The notes beneath the pieces are model-generated. The model was not told where the DNA came from. It was given only the letters and a program-made list of their open reading frames with translations, and made no database searches. A program made the translations under genes and the position numbers. Shown in pieces: positions 8,212 to 16,297 of a stretch of DNA of 64,000 nucleotides. How positions within the stretch are numbered: the stretch's first letter is position 1; each line of letters begins with the position of its first letter. The DNA lies in assembly GCF_002272895.1 (NCBI RefSeq), contig NZ_MLAQ01000001.1:1-64000 (forward strand), given 5' to 3'. This stretch comes from Helicobacter sp. 12S02232-10. Lineage in GTDB: Bacteria > Campylobacterota > Campylobacteria > Campylobacterales > Helicobacteraceae.

Positions 8212-9960
8212 ATGGAAGATAAAGATAGGCTTCTTTATTACAGGCAAGAAATTGATTATTTATTGCATACGCGAGAGCTTTTTATAAAAAACTTTCCCAA
8301 ACTTGCGCCTTTTTTATCCCATGACAGCAAAGATCCTGATATTGAAAGATTGATTGAAAATTTAGCCTTGCTTACCTCTAAAATCCGTCAGGAAATGGAT
8401 CAAAATATCCCGACAATTGCAGAGTCTTTGATTAATATTATATCGCCAAATTATACTTCACCCATTCCTTCTGTATCTATGCAAGAATTTAGCCTTTCTC
8501 CAAATTGCAGTGAGAAGAAAATTTTTATCCCAAAAGGTACAAAACTAAAATCTGAGCCTATTGATGGTGTAGCCTGTTCTTTTAAAACTATTTACGATGT
8601 GCATTTATATCCCTTGAAGATTTCGGATTTATTTGTAACGACTGCAGGCAATAAATACGCTTTGAGTATAAAAACAACGCTCATTCATAAAAATACCCTT
8701 GTAAGTGATTTGGGGATTGATAGATTGAATCTTTTTTTGGGATTAGACATTTATCTATCAACGACACTTTTAATGTGGATATTCAACCATCTTGAAAAAA
8801 TTGTCCTGATTCCTGTCGGAAAAGAAGAAGAATTTAGAATTCCTAATGACTCGATTGCTCCTATAGGTTTTAGTGAAGATGAAAGTATCTTTTATGGCAG
8901 AAATTCAGGTGCTGAAGCGTTTCAATTGATGCAGGAATTTTTCTTTATTCCTGACAAGTTTAATTTTGTCAGTATCAAAAACTTGGATATTTTAAGTAGT
9001 TTTAAAACTGAGGGCTTTAGCATAAAACTAGTTTTCAACAAAGAAATTCCTCCCTTATGTATTCCTAGAAAAGAAAATATTAATTTCTTTATCACTCCTA
9101 TCGTAAATTTGTTTGAGACTTCTGCAGAACCTATTATCAATAACAACCAAAAAGATGGTTATCGAATTTTTATCGACCGCACTAAACCTCATTATTATGA
9201 AATTTTAGACATCTTAAAAGTCCAAGCTTCAAGTACAAAAAGCGGGCGAAGACTCCTCAAAAATTATAAATCGTTTGAAAGATTTGAATTTTTTGAAAAT
9301 AAGCATTTAAGCGATTTTTATAGTATTGCAAATAAATACGATTCGCAGGGAAATTCTTATCGGGAAATATCATTTTTTTTAATGGATCCTGATCGATTTG
9401 ATATAGAGACTATCTCTATAGAAACTTTATGTTGCAATAAAAATCTTCCTATGCAATTAAAGATAGGTCAAATCAATCAAATCGAAAAAATTTTTGCAGA
9501 TGTTATGACCAAAAATATCACTATCCCGACAAAAATGCACGCTGTTCAAATTGATGGACAGCTTCTTTGGAGACTCGTTTCCGTACTTTCGCTCAACTAC
9601 CAAACCATTATTGACAGAAAATCTTTTCTTTCAGTCTTGCAGGCATATGATTTTACTATTCAGAATGAAGATGCAGATAATATTTCAAAAAGACTTTCGC
9701 AAGGCATTACAGATATCAAATCCAAATCCATCTATCGTATCACGAACGGAATTTCCAAAAAAGGAATTTTATGCCTGATGTTTATTGATGAAGAAAAATT
9801 CTATGGTATCGGAGAGATTTATAGATTTGGTTTGGTGGTATCTCGCTTTTTATCTTTTTTTGCCTCTACGAATTCATTTTGCGAACTCCAAATTTTTTGC
9901 CAAAATACGCGACAAACCATTGAGTTCAATCCTTGCGAAGGGATAAAATCAACAATTTAA
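8212..9960 (+). CDS. tssF: T6SS baseplate protein TssF (VasA/ImpG)
   Basis: A 582-residue protein of typical TssF length. The N-terminus has YYRQEIDYLL, then PKLAPFL, DPDIERLIENLALL and ESLINIISPNY, a characteristic TssF region. It forms the baseplate wedge with TssE and TssG around VgrG. It begins directly after the tssE stop and ends directly against the tssG start. Confidence 0.93.
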   Translation: MEDKDRLLYYRQEIDYLLHTRELFIKNFPKLAPFLSHDSKDPDIERLIENLALLTSKIRQEMDQNIPTIAESLINIISPNYTSPIPSVSMQEFSLSPNCSEKKIFIPKGTKLKSEPIDGVACSFKTIYDVHLYPLKISDLFVTTAGNKYALSIKTTLIHKNTLVSDLGIDRLNLFLGLDIYLSTTLLMWIFNHLEKIVLIPVGKEEEFRIPNDSIAPIGFSEDESIFYGRNSGAEAFQLMQEFFFIPDKFNFVSIKNLDILSSFKTEGFSIKLVFNKEIPPLCIPRKENINFFITPIVNLFETSAEPIINNNQKDGYRIFIDRTKPHYYEILDILKVQASSTKSGRRLLKNYKSFERFEFFENKHLSDFYSIANKYDSQGNSYREISFFLMDPDRFDIETISIETLCCNKNLPMQLKIGQINQIEKIFADVMTKNITIPTKMHAVQIDGQLLWRLVSVLSLNYQTIIDRKSFLSVLQAYDFTIQNEDADNISKRLSQGITDIKSKSIYRITNGISKKGILCLMFIDEEKFYGIGEIYRFGLVVSRFLSFFASTNSFCELQIFCQNTRQTIEFNPCEGIKSTI

Positions 9961-10875
9961 ATGGTAATTACAGAAAATAAAGTCAAAGATTATTCTTTTT
10001 ATAAACTCATAGAATCGCTATTAAAAAACACCGATAGAGACAATCTATTTTTAAGGGTGAATCCCTCTTTGGGTCACCCTTCAAGGGATATAGAATGCCT
10101 CAAAATCAATCCCGAGAATTCCATCTTTGAATTATTTGTTAATTTTATGGGATTGCATGGGAATAGTTCTCAACTTCCGAGCTATATTTTGGATAAATTT
10201 TCCAAAAATAATGATGGCAATGAAGGTTGGAGTCTATTTTTTGATTTTTTTCATCATTATCTCTTGTGGTTATTTTTCGACACCATTTCGATTAAAAACT
10301 ACCCAAGATCGTTCAAAAAAGACATTGATGACAAGATATCAAAGATGCTTTTATCAATGTTGGGTCTCAAGGATACTCAAGTTGCTAAAACTTATTTGCC
10401 TTTTGCTTCTCTCATTGCTTCGCATCGCAGACCTAAAAAACAGATCGAAAGAGTGTTGCAAGTCACTTTCAATCTATTTGGAAAAATATGGATACTTGAA
10501 AATATTCTCCATCAAATAACCATTAATCCCAAACAAAAAATTTTTTTGGGGATTAAAAACTCTTCACTCGGAAATACTTTTATCTTAGGAGATAAAGTCA
10601 AGTCCTATCAAACAAAAATCGGCGTGTTGATTAAAGACATCAGCTATCAAGAAGCGCTTGAATTTTTGCCTGCGGGATCAAAATTTATGAGTCTTAGGGA
10701 TAGTATTATTTTTTTAACTAATAATGAGTTTGCCATCGATCTATATTTGCAAATTCGCTATAGCGATCATATGTCATTCAAATTGGGAAGAAACGGCATT
10801 AAGCTAGGTTGGGGAAGCATTATGGGCAAACCAAAGAATGACATCTATACTATGCTTGTTAAAATGTATGAATGA
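9961..10875 (+). CDS. tssG: T6SS baseplate protein TssG (VasB/ImpH)
   Basis: A 304-residue protein, near the usual size for TssG. Recognisable parts are the N-terminal FYKLIESLL with FLRVNPSLGHPSRDIE, the central HHYLLWLFF, and a C-terminal LGRNGIKLGWGSIMG, matching the family's glycine-rich end. It is the TssF partner in the baseplate wedge. No further recognisable T6SS gene follows. tssH, hcp, vgrG and tssJ-M are not in this window and may lie to the left. Confidence 0.88.
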   Translation: MVITENKVKDYSFYKLIESLLKNTDRDNLFLRVNPSLGHPSRDIECLKINPENSIFELFVNFMGLHGNSSQLPSYILDKFSKNNDGNEGWSLFFDFFHHYLLWLFFDTISIKNYPRSFKKDIDDKISKMLLSMLGLKDTQVAKTYLPFASLIASHRRPKKQIERVLQVTFNLFGKIWILENILHQITINPKQKIFLGIKNSSLGNTFILGDKVKSYQTKIGVLIKDISYQEALEFLPAGSKFMSLRDSIIFLTNNEFAIDLYLQIRYSDHMSFKLGRNGIKLGWGSIMGKPKNDIYTMLVKMYE

Positions 10876-10942
10876 GAAAGATTATTTGTTTATAGATCAA
10901 TCTCAGGAGTCAAAATGTATTGTCATCAGAAGCAATCATTAG
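10868..10942 (+). pseudogene. Possible truncated start of the next T6SS-operon gene
   Basis: An ATG overlaps the tssG stop in the coupled form ATGAATGA and opens a 24-codon frame (MNEKDYLFIDQSQESK, then CIVIRSNH) ending at TAG. The overlap is typical of an operon junction, so this may be the stump of a gene lost when the downstream accessory DNA was rearranged. It is too short to identify, and chance is possible. Confidence 0.3.
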
Positions 10943-11222
10943 TTTAAGATTTTCTTAAGAATAAAACGCTATGATTAATTCAAATAGAGCTTATTGCATA
11001 TTCATAATCAAAAAATGAACCAATCAATACAGAAAACAAAATTAAATAAAGTTGGCAAAGAAAGAAATCTATACAATGGCTTATCATAAAGAATTTGGAG
11101 AAACCATTAAAACTAAGATCTCATTGTGGGGGGGGGGGTATTAGTTTTGAGTTCTATTGTTTTAAAGTCCGATAAGTACTTTAGCTGTGAAAGGACACTG
11201 TTTTTTATTTGTTAAAAGAGTG
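10943..11222. other. AT-rich gap with degenerate short frames and a G12 tract
   Basis: No intact gene is visible between the tssG stump and the next operon. A 17-codon frame starting ATG at 11076 (MAYHKEFGEPLKLRS, then HC) runs into the poly-G tract and stops at 11142-11144 with the present G count. Other frames are short and broken. The segment may contain the promoter of the following operon, but no clear -10/-35 pair is seen. Confidence 0.4.
11127..11138 (+). repeat. Homopolymeric G12 tract
   Basis: Twelve consecutive G residues in otherwise AT-rich DNA, about 85 bases before the start of an operon of unknown function. Tracts of this length slip during replication and drive phase variation in Helicobacter and Campylobacter. 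With 12 G the frame from ATG 11076 ends at TAG 11142-11144. With one more (or two fewer) it continues to a TAA at 11213-11215, just before the next start. TATTAG directly follows the tract, so promoter-spacing control is an alternative. Confidence 0.9.
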
Positions 11223-11633
11223 ATGACTTATACTACCTTTGAAAGAGAATCGATAAGTAATCTTGCCCAAAAGCGACTTATCATCGATGCCCTTAGAGGA
11301 GAAATAAAGGAAGCCTTGCAAAAAGAAGATAAAGAACTGAGTCGATATAATTTGAAAAAATTGATTTATTGGATAAATAATCTAACAATGAACCATTTAA
11401 GGAAATTCATCTTGAATCCCCAACAATTCCATAAAATTACAAACTCCCATCAAGAAAGTAGGGAAAGGATCAAAAATTATAGTGGCAATAAACAAGAAAA
11501 AGAATTTGATGGAGCCGTTAAAAGGATGTTTGAATTTGAACCGATAATAATCTTAGGAATCGCAGGAGAATTAAAAAATAATCTGAAAGATTTGGGCATT
11601 GGATTTACTTATATAAAGGGGACAAATGAATAG
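11223..11633 (+). CDS. Unrecognised 136-residue protein, first gene of a two-gene operon
   Basis: The frame is open from a GTG at 11187; the ATG at 11223 is preferred. No start has a good ribosome-binding site: AAAAGAG lies only two bases before the ATG. The protein is hydrophilic and mostly helical in appearance (LAQKRLIIDALRGEIKEAL, later REKIKN-like charged stretches), with a hydrophobic patch PIIILGIAGEL near the C-terminus. It has no recognised family. Its end overlaps the next gene by 8 bases, so the two are coupled. An effector-adaptor or chaperone role is only a guess from T6SS proximity. Confidence 0.6.
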   Translation: MTYTTFERESISNLAQKRLIIDALRGEIKEALQKEDKELSRYNLKKLIYWINNLTMNHLRKFILNPQQFHKITNSHQESRERIKNYSGNKQEKEFDGAVKRMFEFEPIIILGIAGELKNNLKDLGIGFTYIKGTNE

Positions 11634-13455
11634 CGGTAACAATGATACACAATCTAATTTTAATACCAATAATAATTTCATAATTACCTTTGAATCTCAA
11701 AGCTCTAATATCTTGACGTTAGCGACAAAAATGCTTGAGGTTGTTCAAGAAAGGGTCGATCAGGTAAAAAAAAACCTTGGAGAATTTCAAGCAAATGCAA
11801 AAGAATCCAAATTTGTCTTTAACGCAGAGAAATTAGGCGTGGTGATTGCCTATGGTAATGCCAAGGCTGAAGATATAACTAAAACATCGGCAGATTTTAG
11901 GAAGAGTAGGTTTGTGTTGTGGGGGATTAAATTTTTTTTTCGTGTGTTCAAAAAGGATTCCTATTATATTGCATTTTCTGTTATTGCTTCTGCCATCGCC
12001 ACTATTTTAGTGGAGGTTTTAGTCAATAATGTTTATAGCAAAGATAAAATTAATAAAATCCCTACTAATATCAAAAAAGTCTTTGAGGCTATTCAAGAGA
12101 ATGATTCTCTTTTTTTTCAAACTCTTCCTATTATCTTGAAAAGATGGATTTCTGATTGTTATCAAAACGATCTCAAAGCTTATGAGACAATAACTAACCA
12201 ACCTGACAACTCTTCTCAAACCGATAATTTTAATCCTTTGACCAAAAGAGACTATTCTGATTACATCGCATTTTTTCTTAGAGCTTCTGCCCATGAAGAA
12301 CTTCCTAAAGACTCCCGCTATCTTTATATCTCTAATTATTATTCAAAGAATCAAGAAAAAATAGAAGAGATCTTAACCCATCTCGAAAAATCCTTTCCTT
12401 CTTTAGAATTTTTAGAAAAGCAGAGTCAAACCCATAAAGAAGATAATGAGTCTGTTCAAAAAAAAGACACCTATCTCTATAAAGCCCTCAGTTTAGAGAT
12501 TTATCAAAAAAGAAAAACGGGCAAGGGAGTGAATGATGCCAATCAAGAAAAAAATCAAGACCTCTTGGGAATTTATGAATGCCTTTTGCTCGCTCCCAAC
12601 AAAAAAAATAACAATGAAGCATATCCTGAATCCATTCAGATGAAATTTAACTTTGAGAGAAAGATTAGTGAAAGATTGTCGAAAGAATCAAGCAATAAAG
12701 AATCTGACCAAAATAAATCAACAAATAAAACCCAGCCAAACAATCAATGCAACCCAAGCAATGATTCCTTGATTCATTATTCTCATTTCTTTGATGGTTC
12801 TCCTCTTATCCATACCTCCATATTCAATGTCCCCATAAATTTTAATAAAGTGAGAATCTTTTGTGATTTGAATTTTTTCTTCATCCCCTCTTTTGGTGTT
12901 AGTAGAATTATAAAAAGAAAAGTTTTCCTAAAACCACAAGCTGGTAATGAAGCCAGTCCTGTTCAAGAAGACAATGTGTTAGATAAGCAGAATATGACTG
13001 ATTCTTTCATTTTTCTTAGAGCTATCTGTTCTATGATGGTTAATGATCCTAAAACTATTCAAGAGCAAAAGCATCTGATTAAATGGGGGTATATCGCTTT
13101 AAGTAACAAACCACAAAGAAAAAATAAAAAGAATATTCAAGAAAAAAACAAAGCCATTCAAGCTAAACTAGATCAAATCTCTAAAGATGGCAAAAATATA
13201 GAAACATTAGACAACTTTGTTCATTTAAAAAAAGAAAATGTAATCTTAGATGAGAAAATTTTTTTTGATCTTGGTCTTGATTCTTTTGATACTTATTATT
13301 GCCACAATGATAATGAGCTTGGAGAAAGTATTCTTTTAGATCTCAAGAAGCTCCAGTGGGATTTGCAAGCCAATACCTATGTGGTATTTGCCTATATCAG
13401 AAAAGCAGTAATAAGTGTAAGTGTGAAGATAGGGGAGGAAAAAAGTGAGTTATAA
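11626..13455 (+). CDS. Unrecognised 609-residue membrane-anchored protein
   Basis: The start has AAGGGG seven bases upstream and overlaps the preceding gene. The N-terminus is Asn-rich and polar. Residues about 45-75 look coiled-coil (MLEVVQERVDQVKKNLGEF). A strong transmembrane segment lies near residues 117-142 (YYIAFSVIASAIATILVEVL), preceded by basic residues. The rest is polar, with a Lys/Asn/Gln-rich low-complexity part around 365-385, then a segment with HYSHFFDGSPLIH and IFCDLNFFFIPSFG. No catalytic motif is recognised. It lies between tssG and a broken copy of the exported family, so it could be a T6SS-linked effector or an unrelated accessory protein. Confidence 0.7.
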   Translation: MNSGNNDTQSNFNTNNNFIITFESQSSNILTLATKMLEVVQERVDQVKKNLGEFQANAKESKFVFNAEKLGVVIAYGNAKAEDITKTSADFRKSRFVLWGIKFFFRVFKKDSYYIAFSVIASAIATILVEVLVNNVYSKDKINKIPTNIKKVFEAIQENDSLFFQTLPIILKRWISDCYQNDLKAYETITNQPDNSSQTDNFNPLTKRDYSDYIAFFLRASAHEELPKDSRYLYISNYYSKNQEKIEEILTHLEKSFPSLEFLEKQSQTHKEDNESVQKKDTYLYKALSLEIYQKRKTGKGVNDANQEKNQDLLGIYECLLLAPNKKNNNEAYPESIQMKFNFERKISERLSKESSNKESDQNKSTNKTQPNNQCNPSNDSLIHYSHFFDGSPLIHTSIFNVPINFNKVRIFCDLNFFFIPSFGVSRIIKRKVFLKPQAGNEASPVQEDNVLDKQNMTDSFIFLRAICSMMVNDPKTIQEQKHLIKWGYIALSNKPQRKNKKNIQEKNKAIQAKLDQISKDGKNIETLDNFVHLKKENVILDEKIFFDLGLDSFDTYYCHNDNELGESILLDLKKLQWDLQANTYVVFAYIRKAVISVSVKIGEEKSEL

Positions 13456-13653
13456 GTATTCTTTGACTCATAGTCCTCTAGGAAATTGGAATCAGGAGAT
13501 CCTTAAGAGGAAAAATAATGTTAGAGACTACAATATCTTTAGAGAAAAATACAAGGGCATTATCACTGCTTTGAATACTATAAAACATATCAATATTTTA
13601 TAGCATTCAAAGCATATCCTGAGGTTTTTGGTGCCAAGCCAAACAGAGAATAG
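13445..13653 (+). pseudogene. Frameshifted small third gene of the operon
   Basis: A GTG overlapping the previous stop opens SYKYSLTHSPLGNWNQEIL and continues to TAG at 13601-13603 (52 residues). A second frame that overlaps it reads HYHCFEYYKTYQYF, then IAFKAYPEVFGAKPNRE, and stops at 13651-13653. Joining the frames near 13555-13565 gives one protein of about 68 residues. This is best explained by a frameshift, although a sequencing indel cannot be excluded. The family is not recognised. Confidence 0.45.
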
Positions 13654-13887
13654 GTGATCAAAAGAGATGATGAATTTTGAGGAAGTGGCAGAGAAATGCG
13701 ATTTTATAACGATATTTGATACCGATCGTTTCTGTTTTTGCTATATTTACCAAGCTTTCATCGTCCTATACCTTATCAAATATGCAGCCGATTGGGGCAA
13801 CTGTTTTCCCATCAGGCATAAGTTTTGCAAATCAGAATATGAAAGTATTTTCTATAGTAATGACAAATTTCGTTGAAGCAAGAAATG
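13654..13887. other. Unrelated fragment joined to the broken paralogue
   Basis: No intact gene is seen. The plus-strand frame running into copy E begins in this DNA, but it does not resemble the family. The minus strand carries a better-looking fragment (AKLMPDGKTVAPIGCIFDKV, a stop, then DDESLVNIAKTETIGIKY). This suggests a remnant of some other gene lying antisense. I could not identify it. Confidence 0.35.
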
Positions 13888-14429
13888 GACAAATTGATTT
13901 TGATTGTTTCTACACACTTCTAGTTGCTGATGATCGGTTGGATACCGACACTGGAAGACTTAATATTGTATTTAAGGGTGAAAAAGATTATGTTAAAGCG
14001 CAGGTGGAATATGACTCATATGGTTCATATCCTCCAAGCTTTCAATGTAAAATCAAAGATAAAAATCTTAAAAACATCACCAAAGCAAAAGATATTAGTA
14101 CTGAAGATATGATTTGTAGTTCTGATGAACTTGCTTTTAAAGATAATCTCTTCTCTTCTTTGTATCAAGCCATCATCAAAGGAAATCCAAAGCTCAAAAT
14201 GGAAGCTAGAAACATTGCAAGGGAAATGCTAAGAAAAAGAAATGGTAAATGTAACTTTAAACGTGGCGACAATTTTGATTGGATTGCACACATCTATCAT
14301 TATTGCATCTTTAAAGCCTATAGTGACTACATCTTCAAACTTGCTTCATTCCTTTATCAAGCTGATGGTTTGATCAATCCGAATGGATCGCTTAAAATAG
14401 CTGGCAGTTTGGAGAAAAATAAAGATTAA
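13888..14429 (+). pseudogene. Broken copy E of the exported repeat family
   Basis: Homology to copy B starts abruptly at IDFDCFYTLLVADDRL, the linker between modules, so the signal peptide and module 1 are missing. Module 2 is nearly identical to that of copy B (SFQC, DMIC, GKC, HYC retained), except for a shortened linker. The protein then jumps from ASFLYQ directly into ADGLINPNG, which deletes the region between module 2 and the tail. The frame stays open into unrelated upstream DNA (possible start 13716), but there is no export signal. It is therefore probably non-functional and a possible donor for recombination. Confidence 0.8.
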
Positions 14430-14499
14430 AGTCTTGCGGCACTATTGGACATTAAAATGGTTGCTAAATCGGTGATTATAGAGTATAACGATAAAAGTC

Positions 14500-14628
14500 T
14501 TAATTACTGTTTTTCTCAGCTTTTTCCAGTAAATCTTTCCAATATTTTTTACCCGGACTTGTGGGCATTTCATCACAGGCTATAAAAAATATTTGGATTG
14601 CAATCACAAGGGGTGATAAAAATTTCAT
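14500..14628 (-). CDS. Small putative lipoprotein (42 residues)
   Basis: Read on the minus strand, ATG 14628-14626 follows AGGAGAAAATA, a good ribosome-binding site. The peptide begins MKFLSPLVIAIQIFFIAC: a short signal peptide with a lipobox-like FIAC that would place a lipidated Cys at residue 18. The mature part is a 25-residue polar tail, DEMPTSPGKKYWKDLLEKA followed by EKNSN. An AT-rich TATTAT lies about 35 bases upstream on the minus strand. Asp directly after the Cys would favour inner-membrane retention by the E. coli rule. No family is recognised. A small lysis-type lipoprotein or a cell-envelope peptide are possibilities. Confidence 0.6.
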   Translation of the reverse strand: MKFLSPLVIAIQIFFIACDEMPTSPGKKYWKDLLEKAEKNSN

Positions 14629-14737
14629 TATTTTCTCCTGTATTGTATTGACCGTTGCTTTATAATATCGGATTTATCGGCATAAAATTTAGTTTTGATG
14701 ATTTTAATCAGGATTTTATTTATAAAGTCTTATAGAC

Positions 14738-14815
14738 TGGTCGGAGTAGCGGGATTCAAACCCACGACCTCACCCACCCCAAGGGTGCGCGCTAATCAGG
14801 CTGCGCCATACTCCG
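14738..14815 (-). tRNA. tRNA-Pro (anticodon GGG)
   Basis: On the minus strand a cloverleaf starts with CGGAGTA, pairing perfectly with TACTCCG. The anticodon stem CACCC/GGGTG encloses the loop TTGGGGT, giving anticodon GGG with G37. The T-loop GTTCAAATC is present, and A-CCA is encoded (14741-14738). It reads proline codons CCC/CCU. Its 3' end points left, toward the accessory region. Confidence 0.95.
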
Positions 14816-14893
14816 TAAAACCAGAAGTGGCATTGTAACATAAAAACGTTCAAATTTTATTTTTGCGAAGCATTTGTAGAATTTTTGAAAATA

Positions 14894-14909
14894 TGGAATG
14901 TTTGTTGCT
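14894..14909 (+). promoter_or_regulatory. Candidate sigma-54 promoter upstream of flgI
   Basis: TGGAATGTTTGTTGCT fits the RpoN consensus TGGCAC-N5-TTGCW, with GG and GC exactly 10 bases apart and a match at most conserved positions. Transcription would begin near 14921, about 28 bases before the flgI start. Confidence 0.6.
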
Positions 14910-14948
14910 TTTTGGAGTAGAGTTTATGATTTTAAAGGAGAGAGCTTT

Positions 14949-15992
14949 ATGGTATTTCAAAGGCACTCAAGCGGAATTTTTCTAGTGTGTTTTTTAGTAT
15001 GCTTATTTGGCTTGAAACTGCAGGCGGAGAAAATAGGTGATATTGCTAATATTGTAGGGGTGAGGGATAATCAGCTCATCGGTTACGGCTTAGTGATCGG
15101 ACTAAATGGGACAGGAGATAAGACGAGTTCAAAATTTACGATGCAATCGGTAGCAAATATGCTTGAGAGCGTGAATGTAAAAATTTCTCCTGAAGACATC
15201 AAATCCAAGAATGTCGCAGCAGTAATGATTACAGCTTCTTTACCTTCGTTTGGGAGACAGGGGGATAAGATCGACATACAGATATCTTCTATAGGTGATG
15301 CAAAATCTATTGAGGGTGGGACGCTTGTGATGACACCATTGACTGCAGTCGATGGAAATATTTACGCCATTGCTCAAGGAGCTGTAGCTTTGGGAAGCTC
15401 ACAAAATCTTCTTTCAGGAACCGTTGTTAATGGGGCTACGATAGAGCGTGAGGTAAGCTATGATCTTTATAATAAAACAGGGATGACGCTGAGTTTGAAA
15501 AAGTCAAATTTTCAAAATGCCATCAAAATCCAAAATACACTCAATGAGGTTTTTGGTTCTGATATCGCTGTTGCTATTGACCCTAGGACAATTAAAATTG
15601 CACGACCTGAGAAGTTGAGTATGGTAGAGTTTCTCGCACTTGTTCAAGAAGTGAATGTAGATTATTCCAACAGAGATAAAATTATTATTGATGAAAAATC
15701 AGGCACTATCGTGGCAGGAGTGGGAATTATCGTACATCCTGTGGTTGTTACAAGCGGGGATATTACTATCAAAATCACTAAAGATCCTTTGAATGGGCAA
15801 TCTCAAAAGCTTGATGGGGATAACGACTTTGATCCCAAAGAAAATACGCTTAGCTCAAATGGCAAGCTTACGACTATTTCTAGTGTCGTGAAAGCGTTGC
15901 AAAAAATGGGTGCAAGCCCCAAAAGTATGATTTCCATTCTTGAAGCAATGAAAAAAAGTGGCGCAATCAGTGCTGAAATTGAGGTGATATGA
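14949..15992 (+). CDS. flgI: Flagellar P-ring protein FlgI
   Basis: A 347-residue precursor from the ATG at 14949, which has AAAGGAGAG upstream; the frame is open from 14898. A Sec signal peptide covers about residues 1-27 ([19 protein letters not shown]). The mature protein has the FlgI signature: [29 protein letters not shown] (split here only for description), then [10 protein letters not shown] and [16 protein letters not shown]. FlgI assembles the periplasmic P ring around the rod. The stop overlaps flgJ, and gene order matches the H. pylori flgI-flgS-napA block. Confidence 0.96.
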   Translation: MVFQRHSSGIFLVCFLVCLFGLKLQAEKIGDIANIVGVRDNQLIGYGLVIGLNGTGDKTSSKFTMQSVANMLESVNVKISPEDIKSKNVAAVMITASLPSFGRQGDKIDIQISSIGDAKSIEGGTLVMTPLTAVDGNIYAIAQGAVALGSSQNLLSGTVVNGATIEREVSYDLYNKTGMTLSLKKSNFQNAIKIQNTLNEVFGSDIAVAIDPRTIKIARPEKLSMVEFLALVQEVNVDYSNRDKIIIDEKSGTIVAGVGIIVHPVVVTSGDITIKITKDPLNGQSQKLDGDNDFDPKENTLSSNGKLTTISSVVKALQKMGASPKSMISILEAMKKSGAISAEIEVI

Positions 15993-16297
15993 TGATAAAG
16001 TCAGATGCAATCAATCTTTATAATAACTACCAAACTCAAAAGGTTTTGGATAAACGTGGGCTAAAAGGTGATGATAAGGCTTTGAAAGAGCAAACCAATG
16101 AATTTGAAGCTTTGCTGTTAAAATTTCTACTTGAAACTTCCTTGAAGCTTGAAGATCCACTTTACCCTAAGCAGCCAGGAGGAGAGATCTATCAGTCAAT
16201 GTATAAGGACACTTTATCAAAGCAGCTTAGCGGGAGTTTTGGCTATAGTGAGCTATTGTTTGATTTCTTGAAAGAGCAGCAGCTTGGCAAGCGATAA
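15989..16297 (+). CDS. flgJ: Short FlgJ-type rod-binding protein
   Basis: A 102-residue protein equal to the N-terminal rod-binding domain of Flg[19 protein letters not shown], then [19 protein letters not shown] with an S-G-S-F-G-Y-S end. The muramidase domain of enterobacterial FlgJ is absent, as usual in Campylobacterota. Two adjacent ATG codons (15989, 15992) are possible; GAGGTG lies upstream of both. It overlaps flgI by four bases and the flgS start by 14. Confidence 0.85.
   Translation: MMIKSDAINLYNNYQTQKVLDKRGLKGDDKALKEQTNEFEALLLKFLLETSLKLEDPLYPKQPGGEIYQSMYKDTLSKQLSGSFGYSELLFDFLKEQQLGKR

Noticed and set aside
13716-13887. N-terminal part of the frame leading into broken copy E as a signal peptide
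   Set aside because: The sequence does not match other copies and the opposite strand reads more like a protein fragment, so it is not a genuine start.
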